Shown here in pieces: positions 36,906-50,300 of a stretch of DNA of 64,000 nt. The DNA is from Stentor roeselii (lineage: Eukaryota > Ciliophora > Heterotrichea > Heterotrichida > Stentoridae). The stretch's first letter is position 1. Every line of letters starts with the position of its first letter. The DNA is taken from NCBI GenBank assembly GCA_006503475.1, contig RSEH01000206.1:1-64000 (forward strand), written 5' to 3'. A model generated the notes under the pieces. It saw only the letters and a program-made list of their open reading frames with translations. It was not told the DNA's origin and ran no database searches. The position numbers and the translations under genes were made by a program.

Positions 36906-37550
36906 ATGTTATTGTCTCCTAATACTCCGAAGGTCCTCTGCATAGCGAAAAATTACTTTGAGCATGCAGTAGAGATGGGAGCATCAGACGTGCCACCGCA
37001 CCCAGTGATCTTCCAAAAGCCTCTGACAAGCATAATCTACGAGGGTGAAAAAATCAGAATCCCAGATTCAGTGGAAGTGCATCACGAACTAGAACTTGCC
37101 TGCCAAATCTCAAAACGTGGCCGAGACATTCCAGCAGCTTCCGCCTACGAGTACATCTCTCACTATTGCCTGGCCCTTGACCTCACAGGGCGGAATATTC
37201 AAGCCGAAGCCAAAAAAAACTCGTGGCCGTGGGACATATCCAAAGGTTTCGATACGTTTCTTCCACTTTCGTCCTTCTTGGATAAGGACCAGCTGGGTGA
37301 CCCGTATCGACTGACTCTTGAACTAAAGATCAACGGAAACCCTCGACAACGAGGACTGGTCGGTTCAATGCACTACAAGATTCACGACATCATCGAGTAC
37401 GTCTCTCGTGTAATGACCCTCAACCCTGGAGACTTGATTTTGACTGGCACACCTGCAGGAGTAGGACCCATCAGGTCTGGCGATGTCCTTGAATGCAACT
37501 TGACTGACGGAGAAGCTTCAGTTTTGAAAAGCCGGTTTGAAGTTGAGTAG
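36906..37550 (+). CDS. FAHD1: FAHD1-like fumarylacetoacetate-hydrolase-fold enzyme (acylpyruvase/oxaloacetate decarboxylase)
   Basis: 214 aa from the ATG at 36906 (MLLSPNTPKVLCIAKNY). An in-frame ATG at 36834 would overlap the divergent nucleoporin start and exceed the family length. It has the FAH-fold catalytic and metal motifs: C-I-A-K-N-Y-x-x-H, VIFQKPLTS, VHHELELACQISKRG (metal ligands E-x-E), YCLALDLTGRNIQ, WDISKGFDTFLPLS, DLILTGTPAGVGPI. FAHD1 cleaves acylpyruvates and decarboxylates oxaloacetate in mitochondria. No clear presequence is seen here. Only 5 nt separate its stop from the next gene. Confidence 0.93.
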   Translation: MLLSPNTPKVLCIAKNYFEHAVEMGASDVPPHPVIFQKPLTSIIYEGEKIRIPDSVEVHHELELACQISKRGRDIPAASAYEYISHYCLALDLTGRNIQAEAKKNSWPWDISKGFDTFLPLSSFLDKDQLGDPYRLTLELKINGNPRQRGLVGSMHYKIHDIIEYVSRVMTLNPGDLILTGTPAGVGPIRSGDVLECNLTDGEASVLKSRFEVE

Positions 37551-37555
37551 TAATT

Positions 37556-38191
37556 ATGGAAAATCTTGAAATACTTCTAAGGCTTAAACAAGCGAAGCAA
37601 AGCAGGAAACAAGCTGAAGAAGATGCTGAAAAAATCGCGAAAAGGATAAAAAGACTCAGGGATAAACAAGTTAGTTCTCAGAAAAGAATTGAAATTCTTA
37701 GAGATGTTTCTTTGAAAGTCAAAAAAATAAGGGATGAAAAAGATGAGGCTTTTAAGGAAAGGGAATATTTTAAATCGGTTAATCAGGGAATTGTTCAGAG
37801 GAATAGAGAAGAGATTAAATTGAGGAAGATTGAAGGACTTGCGTTAAAAGAAGAAAATGTTAGGAAAATCTTGAAGGAAAGGAAAAATTATTATTTGGTT
37901 GAAAAGGAAAAAAAAAAGAATGATGAAGATTTTGTCAGAAGTCGAATTGAAACTTGTGCTGAGATTAATGCTTTAGTCAAAAATGAGATCTTTTTGAGGA
38001 AAGACCAGGTTTTAAAGCAACGCGAATTTGAATGGAGTGAAAGGAAAATGAAAACTCGACAAGATTTTGAAATGAGGGTTGAAAGAGAAAGAGGAATTGT
38101 TGATAGGAAAATGCTTGAAAAGAGTCTAATGCAAGATGTTGACTTAGGTGTACTTGAAAGACTTCAAAGTAATAAGTTCTTTGAGAGTTAA
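37556..38191 (+). CDS. Highly charged coiled-coil protein
   Basis: A 211-aa protein, almost entirely Lys/Arg/Glu-rich helix with heptad character throughout (ILLRLKQAKQSRKQAEEDAEKIAKRIKRL and onward). No other domain is visible and I do not recognise the family. It begins 5 nt after the FAHD1 stop in an AATTATGG context, so its promoter must lie in FAHD1 coding DNA or the two share a transcript. Codons become strongly A/G/T-biased along the gene. Confidence 0.65.
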   Translation: MENLEILLRLKQAKQSRKQAEEDAEKIAKRIKRLRDKQVSSQKRIEILRDVSLKVKKIRDEKDEAFKEREYFKSVNQGIVQRNREEIKLRKIEGLALKEENVRKILKERKNYYLVEKEKKKNDEDFVRSRIETCAEINALVKNEIFLRKDQVLKQREFEWSERKMKTRQDFEMRVERERGIVDRKMLEKSLMQDVDLGVLERLQSNKFFES

Positions 38192-38363
38192 TCTGGATAA
38201 GGATTTAAATAAAAGTTTATAAAATTCTTTAGGGAATAGTTTAAATTATTTGTACATTTAGTCAACTCTAATGATGATTCTTCAATCATACACTCCTTCA
38301 TCATTCAAAAATCCATCATAAAGAATGATATTTAAAATCTCTGTAAAACTTCATCCAATAAAT

Positions 38364-41300
38364 ATGGGAAACTCATCTTCTGAACTCTACCAAAAAATCT
38401 TAACCTTCTCCGACCTCGAATTACAAAAATTCCTCCATGAAGATGAAATCCTATTAACCCCAATCCCTGCACCTCTTTCATCAATCCTGGAATCTCAAAA
38501 GCAATCAAATCCAAACTTAATATTCGAAAACCCATCATCTTCAGAGACCTTAAACTCATCAATAGAAGACTTGAAACTCTGTTTCTCATCAAAAAAATCC
38601 TCAAAACTCAAAGAAAAGTACGAAAGTCTTCTTCACTCCTTACAACTAGATCAAAATTCTCTACTTTGTTCACTTCCAGACCCTTCATTCGAGGTCCCTT
38701 TAAAATTGATTTCATATTCTCTGAGCAAACAAAAGTCTCTTCTACAGTCCGAAGAGCGATTACGTCGAAAGCTCGAATCTTTAAAAATTAAGTCCTCAAC
38801 TAATCAAGATTCAATTCCCTCTGAACCTTTACCCGCAGTAACAGAAGCCGGGGTAAACTTTTGCATCCGATCAGTGGTCGACATGATAGACTTACTCTCA
38901 GGAGTCGATGCAAGTATTTCCTTAAAAGTTTTAAAGAACCTTAACCAAATCCTATCAGAACTTCCTTTAAACTCACTAACTTCCTCTAAAAACTTCAGTT
39001 CAAACCTACAAAAACTTGATGATTTTCTATTGAACCTCGAATTAAAAACCCCTTCTTCCGCCTTACTAAGTCTCTTTTCATTATCTCTAGCATCAGGTAA
39101 TCTCGGTAGAACTCTTTGGATAGCTTTAAAGTTGTATGAAACTCGCTTTTTAACCAAATCCGATGCAAAAAATTTCCAAGAAACCTGCAAAAAACTAAAA
39201 AATTTCGAAGGAAAATCTTTCGGAAAACGTGTGTGGATGACCTGGAGTCACCACCGTTCAGCAGGAGACGTGATTTCAACGAACCAGTCACTTACCGCTG
39301 GCAGAAATGAAAACTCTGGTTGGGGCTCGATGGTCACAGAGCAAAGTTTAAAGACAGGCTTTCATTATTTCGAAATGAAAATCGACAGAAGAAGCAACAG
39401 CTCGAGTCTTGTTGGACTTGCAGGAAGGACTTTCGCGAGCTTTAATAAAAAGGCTTGCATTAGTCAATGTTTCACTTTACATGCTGATGGAGATGTTTTT
39501 ATTAATGAGGCAAATGCTGGAAAAGCTTTCAAGTTCGTTGAAGGAGACCGCGTCGGATTGTTTGTTGATATGGAAGCGAAATGTTTAACGTTTTATTTGA
39601 ATGGAGTTAAACAGATCAAACCGCCTTTTTACCCTTTGCCTGATGAAGTTGTGTTGATTGCTTGTTTTGGAACTTCGGGACATTTGGTTACGATTGTTAA
39701 TGATCCTCAACTTCCTGATGACCTTAAATTAACACTTGGACCTTTGGCTAAGTTGTTTGAGAAACCTTTTGTTGAGAAGAAGGATGACGTGATTGAAAAA
39801 AAGGAGAATTTTGGGAATTTTGATGATTTTTTTGGATTTCCTTTTTTTGCAGAAAGAATTTTAGAACATAAAGTACTGAATAAGGATTATTTGAATGAAA
39901 AAGAAATTTCTGTTGTTGTTTTAGCATCATTGGATCGGATTGTTAGTCATTATTTCAGAATTTTTGACTTGCAAAGTATGAAGAAAGAGGTTAAGACTTG
40001 TTTAGATATTCCTTGTTTCGAACCGCTTGCTGTTGAAATCAGCGAAAATGTTATGAAAACGCTTTTGGGGATTCTTGAAAGGGTTTTCAAAGATATCTCT
40101 CAGCTGAACTGGCAAGATATCGACTCTAGTCTTACTATTTGGACTTGTTTAAGTACCTTAAGGATACTAAAAGCTCACTTTTTTGTTATCGATTACTTGA
40201 AAATCGATGGAATTACTTTTGGGATGACTCCAGAGCAAGCAAGTTGTTATTGTGTCCTTCTCGAGCAGCTTATAAATATCGATCTTCATGATTTTCCAGC
40301 ACAAGATGCAGAAAAAGCCTTAAACGAGATAAAAAAAGAGGCTTCCCTTGCTTTTTACTATGGTTTTGACCTGTTTTACGCTTCAACTTCCTCTAAACTT
40401 CAATTTCTTCTAACCCGCCTTCACCTTTTTTCTGAAGAAGCGAAACAACAAGATGTTTACAAATCAATAACCTTAGACCTTCTCCATCCTGTTAACTTTT
40501 CAGTTATCTGCACAGAAGTTTCTCCTGATTTCGAGGAAAATTTCTCATTAATATCAGAAAAAATCCTGGAAATTATTAAAAACTTTCTAGAAACTAAAGA
40601 AATACCAAAAAACAGCGAAATCTTCCTGATTGCCTTGAATTCGATTCACTCGACACTTCTTTCAAAATCCAGTCGCAACGATTTCAAAGGCCTTTGGAAG
40701 AGTATTTTAATGAGATACTCTCTGAAACTACTAAATGTATTAAAGGGGGTTTTTGAGTCAACTCCTGAAAACTTTTCAAGAATTGCGAAAAGTTCTGTTT
40801 TTTCTTGCTTTGTTGTTTTTTTTTATAATCTTTCATTTGCGAAACCAGATCTTACTGAAATCTCAGCGATTCTTGAAGGCACTGCCTCAGTCATCAAGTT
40901 AATGAATCGAGATGGGTTTAGAGACTACAAAGGAGAGTGCTGGAATTTTGAAGATTTCAACACTATTCATCCTTTTTCAGGGCAGGTTCCGGAAAAAGGA
41001 ATAAAAACTCAAGGCCAGTCTAAATTTGAACTTGAATTTAATCAACTCTCTTCAACTGCAACTGAAAAGAATTTGCTAAAAATTTGGAAATTTACGGATA
41101 AAAAAGTATTGGTTGGCAGTTACTGTTTGAATGGCTTTCCACAAAAAGTTACTTTTGAGGGTTCTCAGATGCTTTTTGAGTACTGCCCTGAAGACCCTGA
41201 AAAGGAAAGCTGGGGCTGGGAAATACGAATAAAATATGTCTCCATCGACTTAGAATCCCAGTCTAACTTCAAAAACCTGCTGCTAAGTCTATCATTTTTA

Positions 41301-44300
41301 TCAATATTTTACTTGAAAACGTTAGTTTCTCTAGATTTTTCTTCAGAATCTTCTGAAATTTCTAAATTTTTATCAAATCCGATGATACGTTTCACCTTTC
41401 CATCAAAGATTAACTCAATACCAAAAAAATTTGTTATTGAAGATCTTTTAAAATTAAGTGAATTATCTTTTTCCCCATCAGGACCAGTTCAATTTGACGA
41501 CATTTCTTCTGAAGCCAGCCAAGCGAGATTATCAGAAATTTCATTTACCAAGACATCAGACTCGATTCAAGACTTCATTGAAAGTTTTACCCAGGTAACC
41601 CTGCCAGACCTTGACAACTCTTTATTCTCCAAGTGGACTAGTGAAGACGATGCAGTAAAAGAAACCTGGGCCTGGTTAAAAGAACTTTCAATCACCCCAG
41701 GACCAAACTTTTCCATCGGTGGAAGTGATTTAGACAATTTAGAAAAAGCTGTTTTTTTCACTTTTTCAGTGATTTTCGGGTTCTCAGAGCTCTTAAAAAA
41801 CCTAAAAAACCGCCCTGAACTCCCTTCTTCCTTTAAACTCCTCGTCAAACAAGCCTGCAACATCCGGGTCTGGGCTCAGCACTTCAAACAGACCTTAATC
41901 GATGAAGGAAACGAAAAAACCTATTCAGAAATCTCAGAAGAAGTCCTGAAAAAGTCGATGTTTTTCATCGCTGCTGGAAAAATCGACTTGGAAACCCAGG
42001 ATTTTTGGAGTTTTCGAGAAAAAATCAAGAATTTCTTAGGAAGGACTGAAAAAGAAGAAGAAAGGTCAGGGGACAGAAAAATCGACCTGGCCAAAGCTCT
42101 TGAAAGGGTCGGAAAATCTGTTCAAAGTGTGGGATTTGGAGGAGATGACCAGAAAAATGACTTGAATGTTGTGAAAACTGTTTATAAATGCTTGATTGAC
42201 TTTTATAGTTCGAAGATATCTGCAGAGGTAATTTTAAGTTCTGTTAATTCTCGAAGAAAACTTGCTGTGGCTCGACTGATTGGAATTGAATTGTTTCATA
42301 AGATGCTTTCGACCTTCTCAGCATCTAGAGACGAGATCTCCAATTGGACAATGCGTTTTTTTTCAGAGTCGTTCAAGTCGCAGCCTGGGAAAAAACATTA
42401 TCTTTGCTCTTTAGAAGGAATCGAGCTACATCTACAAAAGCTTCTAAGATTGTCATTATTTTCTTTACAAAAACATTTATTTTCTATTCTTTCTTCAACT
42501 CAACCCTTGACCTTATCAAGATCTCAACTTTTTTTTTACTTATCTATATTGGACAATCTAGTTTTTCCAATAAAAGCTGAGGACATTTTGAGTCTTTCAT
42601 CATTCAACCTCCACGAATATCTTTCTTTTCTTATATCAACAGCGCAGGGACAGGCTTTACTGTTTCAGCCAACAGGTAAGAAAGATCTGTCGAAAATAAT
42701 AACAGGACTTGAAGTGCTAACAGAATATCCTGGACCTGGTTTTGAAACTGTTTGTCTTACTTCTGACCAGTCGGGATGTGAAAGTCTTGATTTCTTTGAA
42801 AGTAAAAAACTTTGGCTTAAAATTGAAAGAAATGAAAAAAATGAACTCTTGGATCCGATTAGTGAAATTTTTACTGGAAATGAATGTCCTGATGGCTTTG
42901 AACCTGTTCAAGGAAGTATCGCGGAATCAGGTGAAGATTTATTTATTTTTGTGAAAAGAACTCCATTGATACCTGGAAAGAAGTTTTTAACTGGTTTAAA
43001 AGTTTTGGAAGAAAGACCTGTTGTTTTTAAGTGCTTTTTTGTGACTTTTGAAGAAATATTGGTTAAGGAAAATTATGAAAATGAAGAAGATGATAAGTTA
43101 CTTGGGTTGTTGATTAGAAAAATGGCTTGGGTTTTGTTTAAGTTTTTGTCGTATTCTATTATTGAGAATAGCCTCAATAGTAGCATATCCAATCAAAAAG
43201 CACAAAAGATTTTAGTTAATGTTCTGCTTGATTCAGTTAAATCGTTTGAATTTAAAACTTTACAACAAGAATTGAATACTGAAGAAAATTCTCCTTCTTT
43301 GTTTGAAATCTGTTCTGGAGAAAAGTGGATAAGAGAGACTTTCAAAGGAATTCTTATGAGTCAAAATCCGATGAAACTCTGGATTCACGAGTTTAAACGA
43401 CTTTTCATTAAACAAGATGAAGATCAGTTGCTTTATGAACTAATTCAAGAGTTTATCATCGACTTAGATCCTTGCATGTCAGGAGTGGTCGAAACTGAGA
43501 TAATTGAAGGTTTTGAAGATTGGACAAATAGTGAAGGAAAAATCGACTTTTTCGTATTTTTAAATTCAACTATCAAGAAAAACTACGCTGATCTCTGCCC
43601 TGATCTGCTATCCCATCCTTTTATGAAAATTCTTCCTAGAGACATGCAAGAAGCTCAATTTTTACTATCAGAAGATCCAGAAACATTGACTAAAGTTCTC
43701 TTAAAATACGGAAACTTCTCATCAAGCCAATCGTTCTCATTATATCTAAACCTTCTTCTTCAACAAGAGTCTCAAGTATTTAAAGGTAGAATACCCCCTG
43801 CCTTCCTTCCTGAAGGGACTCCTCAAAACTTCTTAAACGACTCAGGTGAATTCGATTTAATAAAATCAATCTCATCAATTCTTGATGATCCTTCAAAATT
43901 TCCAGTTTTTTATTCAGAACTTGAACCTTTTACTATCTTTTTACGGCAAATCAAATTGTTTAATGATGCATCTTGCAATAATGAAAAAACTTTATCTTCA
44001 ATTCAATTCTTTTCTGAGTCTATTTTATGGATTTTGATGCAATCTCTTCCAGCACCTTGCATGAAAAAGATCTTAAGTCAAGAAATCGAGCTTTTTATCA
44101 AACTTTCTCTTTTAAGTCCAGGGTTTTTAAGTCAATTTTCCTTTAAAGTCCTTTCCGAGGTGCTGCCTTCTCATCATTCACCTCATTCTTTAAAATCAAT
44201 TTGGCAAAGATTAGACTTTTTCGAGTTAAAATTCACTTTTTTAGATCCTTCTGATTGGATTCGCACCTTTTTCTTAATAATCGGATTTGCAGGACTTTGG

Positions 44301-47300
44301 GTGGCCAGGACTGATTATTCCTGGTTTTCTAATTTCGGATGCGACGTAAAATTAATAAACAGACTCAACAAGCTCTGCTCTGAAAGCTGTTTATTGCTCG
44401 GTAGTCTCTGCTCTAGTCCAAGATGGAAAACTTTCATCATCTCAAGTCTTTGTTCTAGTTTAATTGATCCTGATTCTTTACAAGTCATGATTGGAGGTCT
44501 GAGATTTCTGAGTAGATGCCTTGGGACCAATGATCTTTTAGACTGCTGGGTTTTCGAATGGACTAAAATTAAACAATCTGGTTCAGTTCCAGCTGGAGTT
44601 GTGATTAGTTCTGATAACGAGAAAGACTTCGCCACTCTTTACAATGAAGAAACTGACTCTTTTCTTGAAATCGGAATTGAAAAACTGGAAAATATTGAAC
44701 CTGCCTTTTGTTTAGATCTGTCATCGCTGGATCCCACCCTTAAAGAAAAAATTGTCAATAAATTGATTCAATTGGTGAAAAGTCAGCAACTAAGAAAATG
44801 GATTGAAAATTCAGGATTTTCTTATGTTTCTATTGTTGAAAACATCTGTTGTTCACTTATTTTTCGAGTAATTTCTGGAATTTTTCAAGATCTCAGCGAT
44901 TTTAAAAGAATTGAACACGAAATTGTGATATTTCTGGTTAAAAAGTTGAAAAGTATCAAAAGTAAGGCAGTGAAAGAATCAGGAATCAGAATTCAAGAGC
45001 TGTTGAAAGTTCTGAGTTCTAGACTTGTCAAGCGAATTTCTTCAGAAAATAAAGAATTTAATGAAAAAGCTGAAATTCAAGGAAAAATCAGGTCTTTTCA
45101 AATTTCTGCAGCAGATGAAGCAAGATTAATTTCAGGCATGAATGAAAATTTGCAGATAACAGTAGCTACTTTACAGTCATTAAACTTCACCTTCTCAGAT
45201 ATTTACTCAGCGATACAGCTGGGAATCACAGGTACTGAAGAAATCATGACTTTTCTAGCAAGTCAAGAAGATAAGCTGAAAAATTCCTTCGAGATTCAAG
45301 AAGAAAAAGACAAATCCTTGATTTACAAGCTCCAAAAAACCCATTCAAAATTTTCAATAAAAGACCCAAGTTGTTTAGGCCATTTCGAAATAAGTCCATC
45401 AGGTCAGATGTCGATTCAAACTTCACATTCTTTAAAATCTCCTCTTTTCCTTTACAACACCCTTTCATCTCTGGTGACTCATTCTTTTTCATCAAGTAAA
45501 AATTTGGAAATTTTCATTAAAGTTTCTTTACTTGAAAATTTACTGTCAGGTTTATTTTTCTTCATTTTTGGAAAATTGAAAATCCGAATTGACAGTCGAT
45601 TCGATGACTGCTCACTTTATGCGAATGGGGATTATATCGGCTCTGTTGAAAAAAGAAAGGACTTTGTTTTCAAGATTTCTTTGGAAGGACAGTCTTTTGA
45701 CGACCTTTTCATCCAACTTCGAGACTCGCTTGTTTTTTTCAATTTGACTGACTCGAGTGTTTTTAATGGACTTTCCTTCGGCAGGTTCGGAATCGGCCTG
45801 GCTGAAGGAGCTGGAATTGTTTTAAACGACTTGGAAATCCGAGTTTTGAATGAAAAAATTGATGTGGATGAATGGCTTTCAACTGCTGAACCTTTTATCC
45901 CCAGTCCAATTGAGAGGTCGTCTTTTACAATTGAAAACAAGGCAGAGGTCACAGAAGCCAGCAAAGCAAGACTGAAACTTTTAGCAGTTTCAGAAGAGGA
46001 CCTGCGAACAGTCAGTAGTTTTCATGACTTTCAGACAGTGCTTAAAGCGACTCTGCCCAAAATCCCTTCGTTTCTTGCTGACGAGGCTAGGGGGAATTAC
46101 TTTCCTGTCATAGACGTGCAGCTCTTTGATACCCTTGAGGAAGTCCCTGAGGGTTTCACAGTAGTTCGAACTGTTTTCAAAGACCAAAAACTGTTCCCAC
46201 TAGTTAACTCTGGCGAAAACTTCACGAAACTACTTCCAGGCCAGAGAGTTTTATGCATAAAACAGGGCAAAACCAGCTCTACAAGTGAAAAATACGTCGT
46301 TGGACTAAGTCTTGTTGACAACTTCGCGAATTCCTCAGGAGTTGACCTGGGCAGTCTCTTCAAAGAAAGCGAAAAGACTTGTAAAGTATGGGTCAATAAG
46401 ATAAGCAGGTCTAAACTTGCAGGGATTTTACCTTTAAGCGATGTTTTTATCTTAGAAGTTGAAAATGGACTGCGACCTCAGCTGCCTCTTGGTTATGAAA
46501 TTGTTGAAGTTGATGGAAAACTTGTAAATCTCGCACCTGGTGCAGGTTTTTTTTATTTATGCTTCTCGAGACTTACTTTTATTTTTAATATGCCTTTGGT
46601 TCCTCTCGTGTTTTCAAAGAGAAGCGTGCCGGATAAAGGAATGACTTCCGAAATGAGGAAACCGCCGTTGGCAGGAAGGTCAAAAAAACTGGCAAAAGCT
46701 GTTAAAGACTACCCAAGACTCTCTACTCTTGAATTACTCAGTCAAGTGCAGGCTATTCACTACTCCAACAAGCATCTCTCTATGATTCTTTTGTTGAAAA
46801 AAATTGTAAAAGCTAGTCCTGATGTTTTTTCTTCTGTTTTTTTAAACTCTTCAAGAGTTTTCAGGAAGTTTTTCAAGATTTTTGCAGAAGATCTTGAATT
46901 TTTAAGGGTTTCAATTGAAAAAGTGCTTCTTCAGGATTCAAAACAAGAGAAAAGCAGGATTTTTTTCATGTTCGTTGAAATGATGACCTGTTTATCCTTC
47001 CAACCAATTCAAGATCCAGGTCTCGATGAGCAGCTTGTCGATTTAAAACTTCAAAACGACGAGAAAAACGATGAAGAAATCGCGATCCCTGGCGCTGACG
47101 GTTTACGATTAGAATTTCTAGAAGTTCGCATAGAAAAATTATCAGATCTTTATTTTTACCGTCATAAAAACCGTATCGGTCTTCTACAGAAGTCAATAAA
47201 AGGAAAAATAAATGATTTTCAAGTACCTGGGGAAAGACTTTTCATGCATTTCGAGTCAAGCAGCTCTTCTCAAAAAGTTTTAAAATTCCGGGTGGTCCCT

Positions 47301-50300
47301 CTGCGCTTCCCAGGACTTCCCAAGCTGATGCTTCCAGACCACACAAGTGTCCTTCAAAGCAGGTGGCTTTTAAAGTGCCTTTTAAAGCACAGTTCAGAAC
47401 TTTTTGAATTTTTAAGCCTTCCTCACTTCCAGGCAGGAGTTTTTTCATTTTTTCATAATACAAGTGACGAAGAGCTCAGACTGGACCTGCTTCAGTTGTT
47501 GGAAAAATCATTGAGTTTGAGGACTTCGAGTTTTAGCTTATCTCTGAATTCTTTTTTGCATCATGAACTGTGCCAGATACGACAGGCAGATAAAAGAAAT
47601 AGTCAAATAACGACACTTCAACAAAAGTTAATATCTTTTTCGTGTGCGTCTTTTAATGACTCGCTGGTTAAACCTGAAGCAATTAATGAAAAATGGCTCC
47701 TGGAGACTCATAATTTTTACAAATTTATGCATGGAATGGTTCACAAGAGTCGGTTTCAAGATGCGCAGAAGGTTATTTTGTTTCTTAATATCAAAAAAAT
47801 TCCTTTGGTTAAGGTTAGGGAAAGTTTTCATCCGTATTCGAAGAAGAGTTTAAAACAGCTGGTTAAGATTGAAGGAGCGGCATTGCTTGAAATTAAAATT
47901 GACCCTCGCTGTGAACTAGACGTGGAGGACTCAATGTTATTTTCTTACGACCTTGAAGGAGAAAAGAGGATCGAGGCTAAAAAATCAATAGAAAATCAAG
48001 AAGCTTTTTGGTCAAGTAAATTCAAATGGACCGATGTCGTGTTTTCAAACAACAACTTATCAATAACTCGCACCAATTCAAGTGGCTGGGGATCAGCTCT
48101 TTGGTCTGAAGTATATTCAAAAGGAAAAATCAAACTTTCCTTTAAAATCGACAACGATGGTAAATCCGATTACCTCTACATCGGAATTTTGAAAGCTGAT
48201 GGAAACTACAAATTAAATGAAGTAGTCAACAGCGACAACTCTCACGAGCTTTGGACCTGGAAAATCACTGGCGAGTTCCACCGAAAAGGATCCCGTCAAT
48301 CAATTCCAGAAGGCAAGTACCGAACAGGAGACATTGTAAGTCTATTGCTAAATTTCACAGATCTTTCAATGACATGTCTTAAAAACGGAATCGAAGTTTT
48401 CAAGTTCCTTCCGATAAGTAAAGAAGTAATTCCGATTATTTCTTTCGGAGGGTCGAACCAGCATGTGACAGCGCTTCCTGTAGAAAACTTGAGAAACGAC
48501 CAAGAAAACCTAATCTGCAAAAAACTTCTAGTTCAGGGAGACTCGTTCTTTTTTCATTTTCCTGTAAGTTCTGGTCTTTTCTCACCGAAGCTGTTCTGGA
48601 AGCATAACTTTGAGAAGACTGTATTTTTTTCTAGTGACTTAAAAATCGCTAAAAGTCTTCCAGGCCTTGATGAAAAAGGATTGGTTTTGAATATTGGAGG
48701 AGCTTTCAAGGCTGGTAAGCATTTTTGCCAGATAGCTGCAAGGACTTCAAATGAGTCTACAGTGGCTTTTGCCTTGATTGCTGAAAATAGCGAAAATGAG
48801 GAAAAAAATGAGAAAAATGCATTGGTTTGGTTTGAAAGTAATGGAAAATTGTTGATTCAAGGAAATGAATACGAGATTAAGAGCTTTGGAAACATGGAGA
48901 AAGTTAGTATTTTCTTTGATTATGACGCGGGAGATGTAGGGTTGTTTAAAGATCATCAACAACTGGTCTTTACTAAGGTAAAGGTCGATGTTTCCAGCTA
49001 TTCTTTCGCTTTTAAGTTCAAATCGCCTGGACAGCTTGCAAAGATTATAACGAATCCTGAAGTTCCTCCTTCTTTAAAAGCATTTTTAACAAGTTCTCTT
49101 TGGACTTCTGGAAGTCAGGGATCTAGCTGGGGGTACAAATTTTCAGTAATTCCTCATTTCTGGGGATCTTCAGTGACTCAACTAATTGAAACTCTATCAA
49201 GTTCATACCGAGAAGATTACTTAAAATTCTCTGAAACTTACAAAACTTCAGTTCCAAGGCAAGTAGAAGAGTTTTTAGTCGAATTCATCGACGAGCACTG
49301 CCAAAAATCAAAAACCGACCCACTTTTATTCTCATTTCTAAAACCCGGTTTAAAAGAAGACCTTCAAAATTTCCCTTCACTATCATCAATCCCAAGTGAA
49401 ATATTAGAATCCCATTTAAATTCCCTTCAAAAATTCAACAAATCTCTTGAAAAATACCTGCCTCTTATCTCTTTAACCCTTTCAGACCTATCCGAAGAGT
49501 CTTTCTCCAAAAAAATCGAAGACTCTTTGCAAAGACTAGTCTTCTCAAGCGGTCCCTATATTTTTAATTCAGTTAAATCAACCTTTTTCTCCTCATCATT
49601 AACTTCTTCAGCATCCGAAGGAAAGTTAGAAGTTTCAATCGACAGGACAAAGGCCTTGAAGCTAAAAACATCAGGAAAATCAGACAGTCAAGGAATGGTA
49701 TCAGTCTTCGGGCAGGTCTTCCGAAGTTTAAGTCAAGTTTCAAGCAGTCTTCTCCGAAGTAATGAAAGAAGTTTCAAAGTTCTCTTCCGTGGAGAAGGAG
49801 CAGTTGACTTAGGAGGTCCTTACAATGAAACTTTAAGCTGCATGTGTGACGAGCTGATGTCGAGGACTTTGAATCTTTTCATTCCCACTCCGAACCACGT
49901 GCACAACACTGGAGAGAACCGCGAGTCATGGACTATCAACCCTTCAGCGACTTCTAAACTCGCTTTAGACATGTTTGAGTTCTTCGGAAAATTTATTGGA
50001 TTCGCCATTCGCACTAATATCAACCTCAGCTTAACTCTTCCTCCTATCTTCTGGAAAAGACTCTTAATGCAAAAGACTTGCCTGAATGACTTGAAAGCTG
50101 TCGATGAATGCTGCTGGCAGATGATCAAAGACCTGAAAAATATGAAAAATATGAAAAATGGCTCAGAAGAACTAGGAAAAATCGAACATCTCTTCTTTGA
50201 AGTTCATGATTCTAGTGGGAAACTTGTCGAGTTGCAAGAAAATGGAAGGATTTTAAAGGTTGAACTTGAAAATTTGAATAAGTTTGTAAAACTGCTGAAA

